Of a DNA stretch of 64,000 nt, positions 38,660 to 46,350 are shown piece after piece. The notes under the pieces were generated by a model, which saw only the letters and a program-made list of their open reading frames with translations, was not told where the DNA came from and made no database searches. The position numbers and the translations under genes were made by a program. Source of the DNA: an uncultured Bacteroidales bacterium (GTDB lineage: Bacteria; Bacteroidota; Bacteroidia; Bacteroidales; F082). The stretch is taken from assembly GCA_900317155.1 (NCBI GenBank), contig ONFO01000002.1, positions 94,112 to 158,111 on the forward strand. Direction: 5' to 3'. Position 1 is the stretch's first letter, and each line of letters begins with the position of its first letter.

Positions 38660-39568
38660 ATGGATCAAGGCGAAAACATGTTTCTTTTACCAGCCTCGAC
38701 TAACACTGGGGAAATCGTTCTTTACCAGCCCAATGACCAACTTTCATTGGAAGTCAAATTAGAGAACGAAACGGTATGGCTAACCCAACAGCAAATGGCA
38801 GTCTTGTTTGATGTAAAAGAGAACAACATAACTTACCATATTCAAAGTGTTTTCAAAACCCATGAACTCGACCCGGAGGCAACTACTCAAAAAATTAGAG
38901 TAGTTCGAAAAGAGGGAAACCGACAAGTAAGCCGCAACATCGATTTCTATAACCTTGACATGATTATCTCTGTTGGCTATCGGGTTAATAGTGCAAACGC
39001 AACGCAGTTTCGCCGTTGGGCCACCTCTATTTTAAAAGAATACATGTTGAAAGGCTATGCGGTAAACCAGAGGTTGATTGCGATGGAAGAACGCATTGAC
39101 AGACGGCTTGCCCAACATGAGAGTGTTTTACAAGAACATCAAGAAAAGATAGATTTTTTTGTCCGTACAAACTTGCCACCAGTGGAGCAAGTGTTTTTCG
39201 AGGGGGAGTTTTTCGAAGCCCGTGTGTTGCTTGAAAAACTCATCAAAAGCGCACAAAAACGGATTGTTATCATTGATGGATATATAGATGCCGTTATTTT
39301 CGAGATACTTGATGTACGCAATCAAGGTGTTTCAGCCGACATCTATTCAGGCAAAGACTTAACCAATTTAAGGAATACTCACAATGCCTCTTCAGGTGCT
39401 GGGCTGATAGAAACGCATTTGTGGTCAAAGCCTTCACATGACCGTTGGATAATCATAGACGATTCTCTGTATCATTGTGGACACTCACTAAAGGACATGG
39501 GAAAAAAACTTTCTGCCATTATGCTGATGGGAACTGCTCCCGAAACCATACTTGACCAAATAAGATAA
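38660..39568 (+). CDS. RhuM-family protein with PLD-like C-terminal region
   Basis: A 302-residue protein. The N-terminal half (WLTQQQMAVLFDVKENNITYHI..., EGNRQVSRNIDFYNLDMIISVGYRVNS, FRRWATSILKEYMLKGYAVN) matches the RhuM/Fic-adjacent family named from a Salmonella pathogenicity island. A short coiled coil follows, and the C-terminal part (VEQVFFEGEFFEA..., then KRIVIIDGYID and HDRWIIIDDSLYHCG) resembles a phospholipase-D-like half-domain with an HD pair. Such proteins are common in mobile or accessory DNA; their activity is not established. ATG 38660 is used rather than the GTG at 38639. It lies in the insert that separates the TPR gene from DUF4292. Confidence 0.75.
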   Translation: MDQGENMFLLPASTNTGEIVLYQPNDQLSLEVKLENETVWLTQQQMAVLFDVKENNITYHIQSVFKTHELDPEATTQKIRVVRKEGNRQVSRNIDFYNLDMIISVGYRVNSANATQFRRWATSILKEYMLKGYAVNQRLIAMEERIDRRLAQHESVLQEHQEKIDFFVRTNLPPVEQVFFEGEFFEARVLLEKLIKSAQKRIVIIDGYIDAVIFEILDVRNQGVSADIYSGKDLTNLRNTHNASSGAGLIETHLWSKPSHDRWIIIDDSLYHCGHSLKDMGKKLSAIMLMGTAPETILDQIR

Positions 39569-39604
39569 TTATCTAAAACATCGAATTTCGAAAGAAAAAC
39601 TAAT

Positions 39605-40156
39605 GTGAAAAACCTAACTCTATTAACATTCCTCGCCTTGCTGTTGGCCGTCTCTTCCTGCGCCTTGCGCAAGAAAACCGTGCAGCCGCAGCAGCCGAAA
39701 TCCTTTGAATGGCTCACCGCCAACATGGCCATCCAAGCTGAGGGCAATGGCATGGCTTATAACGACTTGTCAGGGCAACTCAGGATGCGGAAAGACAGCC
39801 TCATTTGGCTCAACGTGACCGCCACCATGGGTGTGGAAGTGCTACGCGCCAAAATCAGCAATGATTCCGTTTGGATTGTCAACCGCATGGAAAAGACCTA
39901 TTTGGCTGAGCCTTTGGACACCGTTTCCGCACAACTTGGTATGCCGCTCAGTCTGACGTTGGTGCAAATTTTGCTTTTGGACAATAATCAAGGTCTTCCT
40001 CCCGTTGAAAACCAAACCGTTCAGTTGAAAACCTTCTTGATGGGCGAACTATCCGCCAAAATCAGATACAACAACATCCGCTTGAACGAGGAAACGACTT
40101 TCCCACTCAAAATCACTGACAAGATGGAACGGTTCCGACTACTGAAAAAGCAATGA
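39605..40156 (+). CDS. DUF4292 family lipoprotein
   Basis: A 183-residue protein with a lipoprotein signal ending at AVSSC (cysteine near residue 19). The body (WLTANMAIQAEG..., SGQLRMRKDSLIWLNVTATMGVEVLRAKISNDSVWIVNRMEKTYL) has the LolA/LppX-like half-barrel pattern described for DUF4292, suggesting a lipid- or lipoprotein-binding role at the periplasmic face. The start codon is GTG at 39605, since the nearby ATG at 39603 is followed directly by a stop. Its TGA overlaps the ATG of the EnvC-like gene, so the pair is translationally coupled. Confidence 0.82.
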   Translation: MKNLTLLTFLALLLAVSSCALRKKTVQPQQPKSFEWLTANMAIQAEGNGMAYNDLSGQLRMRKDSLIWLNVTATMGVEVLRAKISNDSVWIVNRMEKTYLAEPLDTVSAQLGMPLSLTLVQILLLDNNQGLPPVENQTVQLKTFLMGELSAKIRYNNIRLNEETTFPLKITDKMERFRLLKKQ

Positions 40157-41433
40157 AGAAACTGCATATCATATTGGTTTTATTGCTCCTGGCACTTGTT
40201 TCACCGACTTTCGGCCAAAAAACGAAAGGTAAGTCGAAGAAGCAATTGCAGAGCGAAATTAATTCGTTGCAGAAAGAAATCTCGACCGCCAACCAACTGC
40301 TGAAAAAGACCAAAAAGGACAAGGAAATGACCCTTAATGAAGTCAACCTACTCGACAAGAAAATCAAGCAGCGCGAGAACCTCATCAAGGCCTACAACCA
40401 GCAAATCGCTGTCTTAGACGAGGAAATCAACACGGGACAAAGCAACATCAAAACGCTCAATTCCGACTTGAAGAAACTTCGCAAGGAATACGCGAAAATG
40501 ATTGTCTTCGCCAACAAAAACCGCAGCCATTATGATATGTTAGGTTTTGTTTTCGCTTCCAAGGATTTCAATCAAGCTTTCAGACGGCTACGCTACATCC
40601 GTGAGTTCAACGAGGCCAGAAAGGTCAAAATCGACCAAATCGTCAGCACCGAACGGCGCATCAACGACGAGGTGGAAGCCAGCCAAAAAGCCCGCGAAGA
40701 ACAAGCTGCCATGCTGAAAGACGAGAAGGCCCAACAGGAAGCCCTACAAAAAGAAAAGAAAGACCTCAACGGGCAAGTGGCCAAGCTCAAGAAAAAAGAA
40801 GGTAGCATCCAGCAAGATATCAAGAACAAGCAGCAGCAGGCCAAGAAACTACAAAAAGCCATCGACGACATTATCGCCGAAGAAATACGCAAGGCCAATG
40901 CGGAAGCCGAGAGGAAACGAAAGGAAGAGGCCAAGAAAAATGCCAATAAAGGCAAGGCCACTACAGCACCCGCACCCAAAGAAAAAGGCATGGCCTTGAC
41001 TCCCGCTGAGAAGACGCTGTCGTCCAACTTCGTCAACAACAAAGGCAACTTGCCCTGGCCCGTGGAACGCGGCGTCATCTCCTCATCCTTCGGCAAGCAC
41101 GCTTCTGTGGTCTCCGACAAGGTCACCGTCACCAACAACGGCATCGACATTGCCACCACCGAAGGTGCCCAAGCCCGCGCTGTGTTCGAAGGTGAGGTGG
41201 CCAGCGTAGTCAAACTGACGGGTGCCAATACCGTCGTCATCATCCGCCATGGCGAGTATTTCACCGTGTATTCCAACCTCGAAAATGTCACTGTAAAACG
41301 CGGCGACAAGGTAAAGACCAAACAGAACATCGGAACGGTGCACACCAACAAGACCGAGGACAAGACGGAGCTCCACTTCGAGCTACTAAAGGAACAAAAC
41401 CGACAAAACCCAGCGAATTGGTTATCGAAATGA
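40153..41433 (+). CDS. EnvC-like murein hydrolase activator (M23 domain with coiled coil)
   Basis: A 426-residue exported protein: signal peptide (1-22), a long coiled coil (about 25-250, with repeated KKxKxxLQ heptads and an arginine-rich joint FRRLRYIREFNEARK), a linker (270-295) and a C-terminal LytM/M23 domain (LPWPVERGVISSSFGKHAS..., GIDIATTEGAQARAVFEGEV..., TELHFELLKEQ). The final HxH-type zinc motif reads LHFEL with one histidine, and the first HxxxD is GIDI, without histidine, so the domain is probably a non-catalytic amidase activator, as EnvC is. It should control septal peptidoglycan splitting. It is overlapped by its neighbours on both sides. Confidence 0.88.
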   Translation: MKKLHIILVLLLLALVSPTFGQKTKGKSKKQLQSEINSLQKEISTANQLLKKTKKDKEMTLNEVNLLDKKIKQRENLIKAYNQQIAVLDEEINTGQSNIKTLNSDLKKLRKEYAKMIVFANKNRSHYDMLGFVFASKDFNQAFRRLRYIREFNEARKVKIDQIVSTERRINDEVEASQKAREEQAAMLKDEKAQQEALQKEKKDLNGQVAKLKKKEGSIQQDIKNKQQQAKKLQKAIDDIIAEEIRKANAEAERKRKEEAKKNANKGKATTAPAPKEKGMALTPAEKTLSSNFVNNKGNLPWPVERGVISSSFGKHASVVSDKVTVTNNGIDIATTEGAQARAVFEGEVASVVKLTGANTVVIIRHGEYFTVYSNLENVTVKRGDKVKTKQNIGTVHTNKTEDKTELHFELLKEQNRQNPANWLSK

Positions 41434-41609
41434 AAAACAAATTATTGATATTATTGTTGTTATGCTCGACACTAGTGGCCTCGTCATGTAAAACCAAGGA
41501 AGTGCCAGGTCGTCGCCGCACACCACGCCACTGCAACACCTGCACGAAATGGAGCTATGTGCCTCAAGAGGCAATAGAACTCGAACTTTTGCACAACGAT
41601 GAAGGCTGA
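41430..41609 (+). CDS. Small cysteine-containing lipoprotein
   Basis: A 59-residue protein: signal peptide with lipobox VASSC (cysteine 20), then a short basic tail KTKEVPGRRRTPRHCNTCTKWS with a CxxC pair and an acidic end. The ATG at 41430 overlaps the TGA of the EnvC-like gene, and its own 3' end overlaps the SprT-like gene start at 41599, so it is embedded in a coupled series. After lipidation only about 40 residues remain. Function is unknown; similar small RxCxxC lipoproteins are seen in Bacteroidota. Confidence 0.7.
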   Translation: MKNKLLILLLLCSTLVASSCKTKEVPGRRRTPRHCNTCTKWSYVPQEAIELELLHNDEG

Positions 41610-42216
41610 AGAACTCGAACTGCTGAAACGCTATTTCCCCGAAGCATCGGTGACGATGGTCGCACAAATCTATGAGCAAAGGCGTTTTATGCTACACTTC
41701 AAGCGGCCACGTAGCTCCAAGTTGGGCGATTTCCGTCCACCGCGCACCAAAAACGGCATCTGCACCATCACCCTAAACTTCGACTTGAACCCTTACCAGA
41801 TGCTCATCACTTATGTCCATGAAGTAGCGCATTACGATGTGTATCAACAATATGGCTCAAGAAGTGTGCAACCTCACGGCACAGAATGGCAAAACCAATT
41901 CACTACACTTTTATTGCCTTTCATGACCGAAGCCATCTTCCCGAAAGACATCCTCACCGCCCTGCAAAAGCATTTGCACCACATCAAGGCGAGCAGTACC
42001 GCTGACCAAAACCTCCAAAGGGTGCTGAAGCATTACGACAAACATGTCGAAACCATTACGACTGTGGAAAGTCTACCTGATGGAGCCAGATTTGTGCTGA
42101 AAAACGGTTTGGTCTTCCAGAAAGGGGAGAAGCAGCGCACCCGCTACAAATGCTATTGCGAGAGCAATGGTCGCTGGTATTTCGTGAGTGCTTTAGCAGA
42201 AGCCAAAGCCTTATAA
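41599..42216 (+). CDS. SprT-like zinc metalloprotease-type protein
   Basis: A 205-residue cytosolic protein with the SprT-like metal site HEVAH (about residues 74-78), followed by QPHGTEW, which supplies the third ligand, and a C-terminal CKCYCESNG-type region (YKCYCESNGRWYF) that may bind a second zinc. The family includes eukaryotic SPRTN, which cuts DNA-protein crosslinks; the bacterial members are poorly known. It overlaps the small lipoprotein gene by 11 bases and is the last gene of the coupled series before a 143-base gap with the gmd promoter box. Confidence 0.85.
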   Translation: MKAEELELLKRYFPEASVTMVAQIYEQRRFMLHFKRPRSSKLGDFRPPRTKNGICTITLNFDLNPYQMLITYVHEVAHYDVYQQYGSRSVQPHGTEWQNQFTTLLLPFMTEAIFPKDILTALQKHLHHIKASSTADQNLQRVLKHYDKHVETITTVESLPDGARFVLKNGLVFQKGEKQRTRYKCYCESNGRWYFVSALAEAKAL

Positions 42217-42330
42217 AAACATAGGCAACGTTGAATTATCATCTCAACAATTCAACAATAAACAAATCGAAGATTGGCTAACGCCGAATGATCATTTCAA
42301 CGAAGTTAATTCAATAATAAAACATTTCCT

Positions 42331-42338
42331 TATCTTTG
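42331..42338 (+). promoter_or_regulatory. Promoter -7 box for the fucose locus (gmd)
   Basis: TATCTTTG matches TAnnTTTG, 21 bases upstream of the gmd ATG. No good -33 box is visible at the usual spacing. Confidence 0.55.
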
Positions 42339-42359
42339 CACCCAAAATCTATCATTAAT

Positions 42360-43442
42360 ATGGGTAAGACTGCATTAATCACTGGTATTACAGGACAAGA
42401 CGGCTCTTTTCTCGCCGAGTTCTTGTTGGAAAAAGGCTATGACGTACACGGCATTATCCGCCGTTCATCTTCATTCAACACAGGCCGTATCGAGCACCTC
42501 TATCTTGACGAATGGGTGCGCGACATGAAGAACAAACGCCTGCTCACCTTGCATTACGGCGACATGACCGACTCATCGTCGCTTGTGCGCATCATCCAGA
42601 AAATACAGCCCGATGAAATCTATAACTTAGCGGCCCAGAGCCATGTGAAAGTCTCGTTCGACTGCCCTGAATACACTGCCGAAGCCGACGCCGTGGGTAC
42701 ATTGCGCCTCCTTGAAGCCGTGCGCATCTTAGGCTTGGAGAAGAAATGCAAGATTTATCAAGCCTCCACTTCGGAGTTGTTTGGTCTGGTGCAGGAAGTG
42801 CCACAGAAAGAGACGACACCTTTCTATCCACGTTCGCCATACGGCGTAGCTAAGCAATACGGCTTCTGGATTGTAAAGAACTACCGCGAGAGCTACGGCA
42901 TGTTTGCCGTCAACGGCATTCTCTTCAATCATGAGAGCGAAAGGAGAGGGGAGACCTTCGTGACACGAAAGATTACCTTGGCCGCCGCCCGTATCAAACA
43001 GGGCTATCAAGACAAGCTCTATCTTGGCAACCTTGACGCCCTTCGCGACTGGGGCTATGCTAAGGATTACGTGGAGTGCATGTGGCTCATCCTGCAACAG
43101 GAAAAGCCAGAGGATTTCGTCATCGCTACGGGTGAATATCACACTGTGCGCGAGTTTTGCACTTTGGCCTTCAAGCATGTAGGCATTGATTTGCGCTGGG
43201 AAGGCAAGGGTGTTGACGAAAAAGGCATCGATATAGCCACAGGTAAAACGCTTGTTGAGGTTGATCCTCGTTTCTTCCGTCCCGCTGAGGTAGAACAACT
43301 CCTCGGTGACCCCACCAAAGCCAAGACCCTTCTTGGCTGGAATCCGCGCAAGACTTCATTTGAAGATTTGATCAAGATCATGGTCGAGCACGATATGCGA
43401 TTTGTGAAAAAACTGTATCTCAAAGCCCACATGGAGGATTAA
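42360..43442 (+). CDS. gmd: GDP-mannose 4,6-dehydratase
   Basis: A 360-residue extended SDR. The N-terminus [35 protein letters not shown], the [20 protein letters not shown] block, STSELFG and the Tyr-xxx-Lys pair in [11 protein letters not shown] are diagnostic of Gmd. It converts GDP-mannose to GDP-4-keto-6-deoxymannose, the first step to GDP-L-fucose. The frame extends to 42336, but the ATG at 42360 begins at the Rossmann strand and leaves a normal leader. fcl follows 2 bases after its stop. GDP-mannose could come from the ManC encoded at 53940. Confidence 0.96.
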   Translation: MGKTALITGITGQDGSFLAEFLLEKGYDVHGIIRRSSSFNTGRIEHLYLDEWVRDMKNKRLLTLHYGDMTDSSSLVRIIQKIQPDEIYNLAAQSHVKVSFDCPEYTAEADAVGTLRLLEAVRILGLEKKCKIYQASTSELFGLVQEVPQKETTPFYPRSPYGVAKQYGFWIVKNYRESYGMFAVNGILFNHESERRGETFVTRKITLAAARIKQGYQDKLYLGNLDALRDWGYAKDYVECMWLILQQEKPEDFVIATGEYHTVREFCTLAFKHVGIDLRWEGKGVDEKGIDIATGKTLVEVDPRFFRPAEVEQLLGDPTKAKTLLGWNPRKTSFEDLIKIMVEHDMRFVKKLYLKAHMED

Positions 43443-43444
43443 GA

Positions 43445-44386
43445 ATGAACAAAAACAGTAAAATATATGTTGCAGGACACCGTGGCATGGTGGGCTCTGC
43501 AATTGTGCGCGAATTACAGCGCCAAGGCTACCATAATATCATCACCCGCACCCATAAGGAACTTGACCTCTGCCGTCAAGAACAAGTGGAAGCTTTCTTT
43601 GCCGCCGAGAAGCCAGAATATGTCTTCCTCGCCGCCGCCAAAGTCGGAGGTATCATCGCAAACCAAAACGCCCTCGCCGACTTCATGTACGACAACATGA
43701 TCCTCGAAATGAACGTCATCCATTCCGCTTGGAAGAACGGCTGCAAGAAATTGGAGTTCCTCGGCTCGTCATGCATCTATCCCCGCATGGCACCACAGCC
43801 CATGACAGAAAGCTGCCTGCTCACGGGAGAGTTGGAGAAAACCAATGAAGCCTATGCTTTGGCAAAAATATCAGGCCTGAAATACTGCGAGTTCCTCAAC
43901 CGCCAGTACGGCACCGATTACATCAGCGTGATGCCCACTAATCTTTATGGGCCCAACGACAACTATCATCCCGAACACAGCCATGTGCTGCCCGCCTTGA
44001 TTCGTCGTTTTCATGAGGCCAAGGTCAACGGGCTGAAGGAAGTGACCTGTTGGGGCGACGGTTCGCCCTTGCGTGAGTTCCTTTATGTGGACGACCTTGC
44101 CAACCTCTGCGTCTTCCTGATGAACAACTATAGCGGCAACGAGACCGTCAATGCTGGAACAGGCAAGGAACTGACCATCAAAGCTCTGACGGAATTGGTG
44201 GCCAAGGTGGTCGGTTATGAAGGCGAAATCAAATGGGATACCACACGTCCGAACGGCACACCCCGTAAGTTGTTGGATGTTAGCAAGGCTGAGAAGTTGG
44301 GGTGGCGTTATAAGACGGAGTTGGAAGATGGCATTCGTTTGGCTTATGATGACTTTTTGAATAATCCGATGAGAGCGGAAAGATGA
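43445..44386 (+). CDS. fcl: GDP-L-fucose synthase
   Basis: A 313-residue SDR of the Fcl/WcaG type. AGHRGMVGSAIVREL (NADPH-binding, about 10-24), AAAKVGGI, LGSSCIYPRMAPQPM and the Tyr-xxx-Lys pair in NEAYALAKISGLKYCE are all present, as is the C-terminal NGTPRKLLDVSKAEKLGW. It epimerises C3 and C5 and reduces C4 of GDP-4-keto-6-deoxymannose to GDP-L-fucose. The fusion gene at 44383 overlaps its stop codon by 4 bases. Confidence 0.96.
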   Translation: MNKNSKIYVAGHRGMVGSAIVRELQRQGYHNIITRTHKELDLCRQEQVEAFFAAEKPEYVFLAAAKVGGIIANQNALADFMYDNMILEMNVIHSAWKNGCKKLEFLGSSCIYPRMAPQPMTESCLLTGELEKTNEAYALAKISGLKYCEFLNRQYGTDYISVMPTNLYGPNDNYHPEHSHVLPALIRRFHEAKVNGLKEVTCWGDGSPLREFLYVDDLANLCVFLMNNYSGNETVNAGTGKELTIKALTELVAKVVGYEGEIKWDTTRPNGTPRKLLDVSKAEKLGWRYKTELEDGIRLAYDDFLNNPMRAER

Positions 44387-45552
44387 CAAAAAAAGTATTC
44401 GTTTCCGGCTGTTACGACCTCCTGCATAGCGGTCACGTTGAATTCTTTCGACAAGCTTCGCAATATGGCGACCTATACGTCGGCATCGGCTCCGACGAAA
44501 CCATCCTACATTACAAAAAACACAAGACGCTTTATCCCGAAAACGAACGCCTTTTCATGGTTAAGGCTATCCGCTACGTGAAAGACGCTTTCATCAACGA
44601 TGGGGCAGGGGTGATGGACTTCATCGGCACGGTCGACAGACTGAAACCCGATATCTTTGTGGTCAATGAGGATGGAGCTTCTGATGAAAAACGTCAGTTT
44701 TGCGAGGAACGTGGCATTGAATACGTGGTGCTGCAACGCACCCCTTCCGAAGGACTGGAAGCCCGTTCATCGACAGCTTTGAAGAAAGACCTTTGCCAGA
44801 TTCCCACTCGCTTGGACCTCGCCGGCACTTGGATTGATCAACCCTACGTCTCATTTTTTGCTCCAGGATGGGCTATCACCATTTCTTTGGAGCCCACCTT
44901 CGAGGTGCGCGAACGTTGTGGCCTTTCCACTTCGACACGCAACATGATCAAGAAAATCTGGCCGATGAAGCTGCCCGACATGGATCCCGAGATTTTAGCC
45001 AAGCTGGTCTTCTGTTTTGAGAACGACCCTGAGCGCAACGACGGCATCATCAGCGGGGCGCAAGACAGCATCGGCATCTGTATACCTGGCCTGGTGCGGC
45101 ATTATTACGACAAACTCTACTGGCCCATTAAATTCGAGACTTGCCAAGACGAAACCATCCTTAGTTGGCTTGAGCAACACCTCATTATGATACCCATGGA
45201 ACCGCGGCAACCAGGTTGCTCGGTAGTGGACGGCAAAGACATCACGGAGCCGAAAGTCAAGGCGTTGGCCAAGGCCGCTGATGACTGCTGGAAGGCTATC
45301 ATGAAAAGAGATTTAGAGGATTTTGCAGCGGCCTATAAAGCCTCGTTCAACGCCCAAACCGCCATGTTCCCCGCAATGATTCAAGGCTCGGTGCAGGATT
45401 ATATTGACAAATATTCCGCTATGGACGAAGTGTTGGCCTGGAAAATGCCTGGAGCCGGAGGAGGAGGTTACCTTGCTTGCGTGGTCAAAGATTCGGTTGC
45501 TTTTTATCAGGCTCATCCCGAAGCTATTTGTCTTGTTATTAGAAGAAAGTAA
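44383..45552 (+). CDS. Cytidylyltransferase-like/GHMP kinase-like fusion protein
   Basis: A 389-residue two-domain protein. Residues 1-137 form a nucleotidyltransferase of the cytidylyltransferase type: GCYDLLHSGH (9-18) is the HxGH motif and ARSSTALKK (127-135) the second signature. Residues 138-389 resemble a GHMP sugar kinase of the fucokinase/HddA branch: PTRLDLAGTWID (141-152), GAQD (225-228) and GAGGGGYLACVV (357-368). The usual GLGSSSA phosphate loop is not clear; CGLSTSTRN at 179-187 may be a degenerate form. It overlaps fcl by 4 bases and precedes the fucP and mutarotase genes, so a role in activating a fucose-type sugar is plausible but unproven. No FKP gene is present in the window. 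Confidence 0.75.
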   Translation: MTKKVFVSGCYDLLHSGHVEFFRQASQYGDLYVGIGSDETILHYKKHKTLYPENERLFMVKAIRYVKDAFINDGAGVMDFIGTVDRLKPDIFVVNEDGASDEKRQFCEERGIEYVVLQRTPSEGLEARSSTALKKDLCQIPTRLDLAGTWIDQPYVSFFAPGWAITISLEPTFEVRERCGLSTSTRNMIKKIWPMKLPDMDPEILAKLVFCFENDPERNDGIISGAQDSIGICIPGLVRHYYDKLYWPIKFETCQDETILSWLEQHLIMIPMEPRQPGCSVVDGKDITEPKVKALAKAADDCWKAIMKRDLEDFAAAYKASFNAQTAMFPAMIQGSVQDYIDKYSAMDEVLAWKMPGAGGGGYLACVVKDSVAFYQAHPEAICLVIRRK

Positions 45553-45558
45553 TTATTT

Positions 45559-45729
45559 ATCAAGAATTTGAGAATTAGAGAAAAATGCCGAGTCGAGTTA
45601 TACAGAAGTTTTGCACCTTCGGTGCGTTGAATTGGAGAACCGAAAATCGTTCACGATTTTCATCTCTAATTCTAAAAATTCAAATGAAGACCCAAAATGA
45701 AAATTCTAAAATTCTCTAATTCTTGATAA
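45559..45729 (+). repeat. 171-bp structured repeat, left copy (R1)
   Basis: Identical to 46154-46324 except at 5 positions (97%). The ends are imperfect inverted repeats: TCAAGAATTTGAGAATTAGA at the left, and the complement of the right end reads TCAAGAATTAGAGAATTTCA. Inside are two perfect hairpins, GCACC-TTC-GGTGC and GAAAATCG-4-base loop-CGATTTTC. It starts 6 bases after the stop codon of the fusion gene. No open reading frame of note is inside. It looks like a MITE- or REPIN-like element. Confidence 0.9.
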
Positions 45730-45745
45730 GACAAAACAACGTGAT

Positions 45746-46147
45746 ATGAGCGGTTTAATTTACCCAACAGAGAGTGGAAAACTATTTGGCTTAGCATTGC
45801 AACTTCATAAAGAACTTGGATGTGGCTTTAAAGAGAAAGTGTATCAAGACGCTTTTGAAGTGCTTTTGCAAGAAAACAATATTCCATACGAAAGAGAAAA
45901 ACACATTGAGATAGAGTATCATGGAGTTGTTTTGGAACATGGTTTTTTCTATGATTTCTTATGTTATGACAAAATCGGCGTCGAGCTGAAAGCATTTACT
46001 GAAATTACTGGAGAATTTGAAAGTCAACTGATCAACTATCTTCACGTTGGAAATCATCAACTTGGATTATTGCTGAATTTCGGATCAAGCAGTCTGCAAT
46101 ATAAGTGGATTCCAAACAGAAAAGATTATAAAGGAAAGCGAATATAA
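45746..46147 (+). CDS. GxxExxY family protein, PD-(D/E)xK nuclease-like
   Basis: A 133-residue protein with the family signature GFKEKVY at residues 27-33 (GxxExxY). A PD-(D/E)xK-type active site appears intact: Asp70 in FFYDFL, Glu80-x-Lys82 in VELKAF, and Gln94 in ESQLINYL. GxxExxY proteins are short, occur in many paralogous copies in Bacteroidota, cyanobacteria and planctomycetes, and have no established activity to my knowledge. The gene is framed tightly by two 171-bp direct repeats, with 16 bases before the start and 6 after the stop. It interrupts the fucose locus between the fusion gene and fucP. Codon use is more A+T-rich than its neighbours, which suggests a separate origin. Confidence 0.88.
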   Translation: MSGLIYPTESGKLFGLALQLHKELGCGFKEKVYQDAFEVLLQENNIPYEREKHIEIEYHGVVLEHGFFYDFLCYDKIGVELKAFTEITGEFESQLINYLHVGNHQLGLLLNFGSSSLQYKWIPNRKDYKGKRI

Positions 46148-46153
46148 ATAATA

Positions 46154-46324
46154 ATCAAGAATTTGAGAATTAGAGAAAAATGCCGAGTCGAGTCATACAG
46201 AAGTTTTGCACCTTCGGTGCGTTGAATTGGAGAACCGAAAATCGTTCTCGATTTTCATCTCTAATTCTAAAAATTCAAATGAAGACCCGAAATGGAAATT
46301 CTGAAATTCTCTAATTCTTGATAA
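46154..46324 (+). repeat. 171-bp structured repeat, right copy (R2)
   Basis: Same element and orientation as 45559-45729, offset by exactly 595 bases with no indel. Four of the 5 differences are transitions (at rep positions corresponding to 46194, 46284, 46289 and 46297, approximately), and the fifth (A/T) falls in the loop of the GAAAATCG hairpin, so pairing is kept. It starts 6 bases after the GxxExxY stop codon and ends 26 bases before fucP. Confidence 0.9.
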
Positions 46325-46350
46325 AACCAATTGATATAAAATACTTGAAT

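Noticed and set aside
40153-41433. Active M23 endopeptidase
   Set aside because: The usual first zinc histidine is replaced in GIDIAT and only a single histidine remains in LHFEL, so a non-catalytic EnvC-like activator is more likely.
45559-46324. CRISPR-like repeat-spacer arrangement
   Set aside because: There are only two repeats of 171 bp, the intervening segment is a gene, and no cas genes are present.
45559-46324. Insertion sequence with flanking long repeats
   Set aside because: No transposase motif is found in the interval; the only protein is of the GxxExxY nuclease-like family, and the 171-bp units are direct, not inverted, repeats of the whole.
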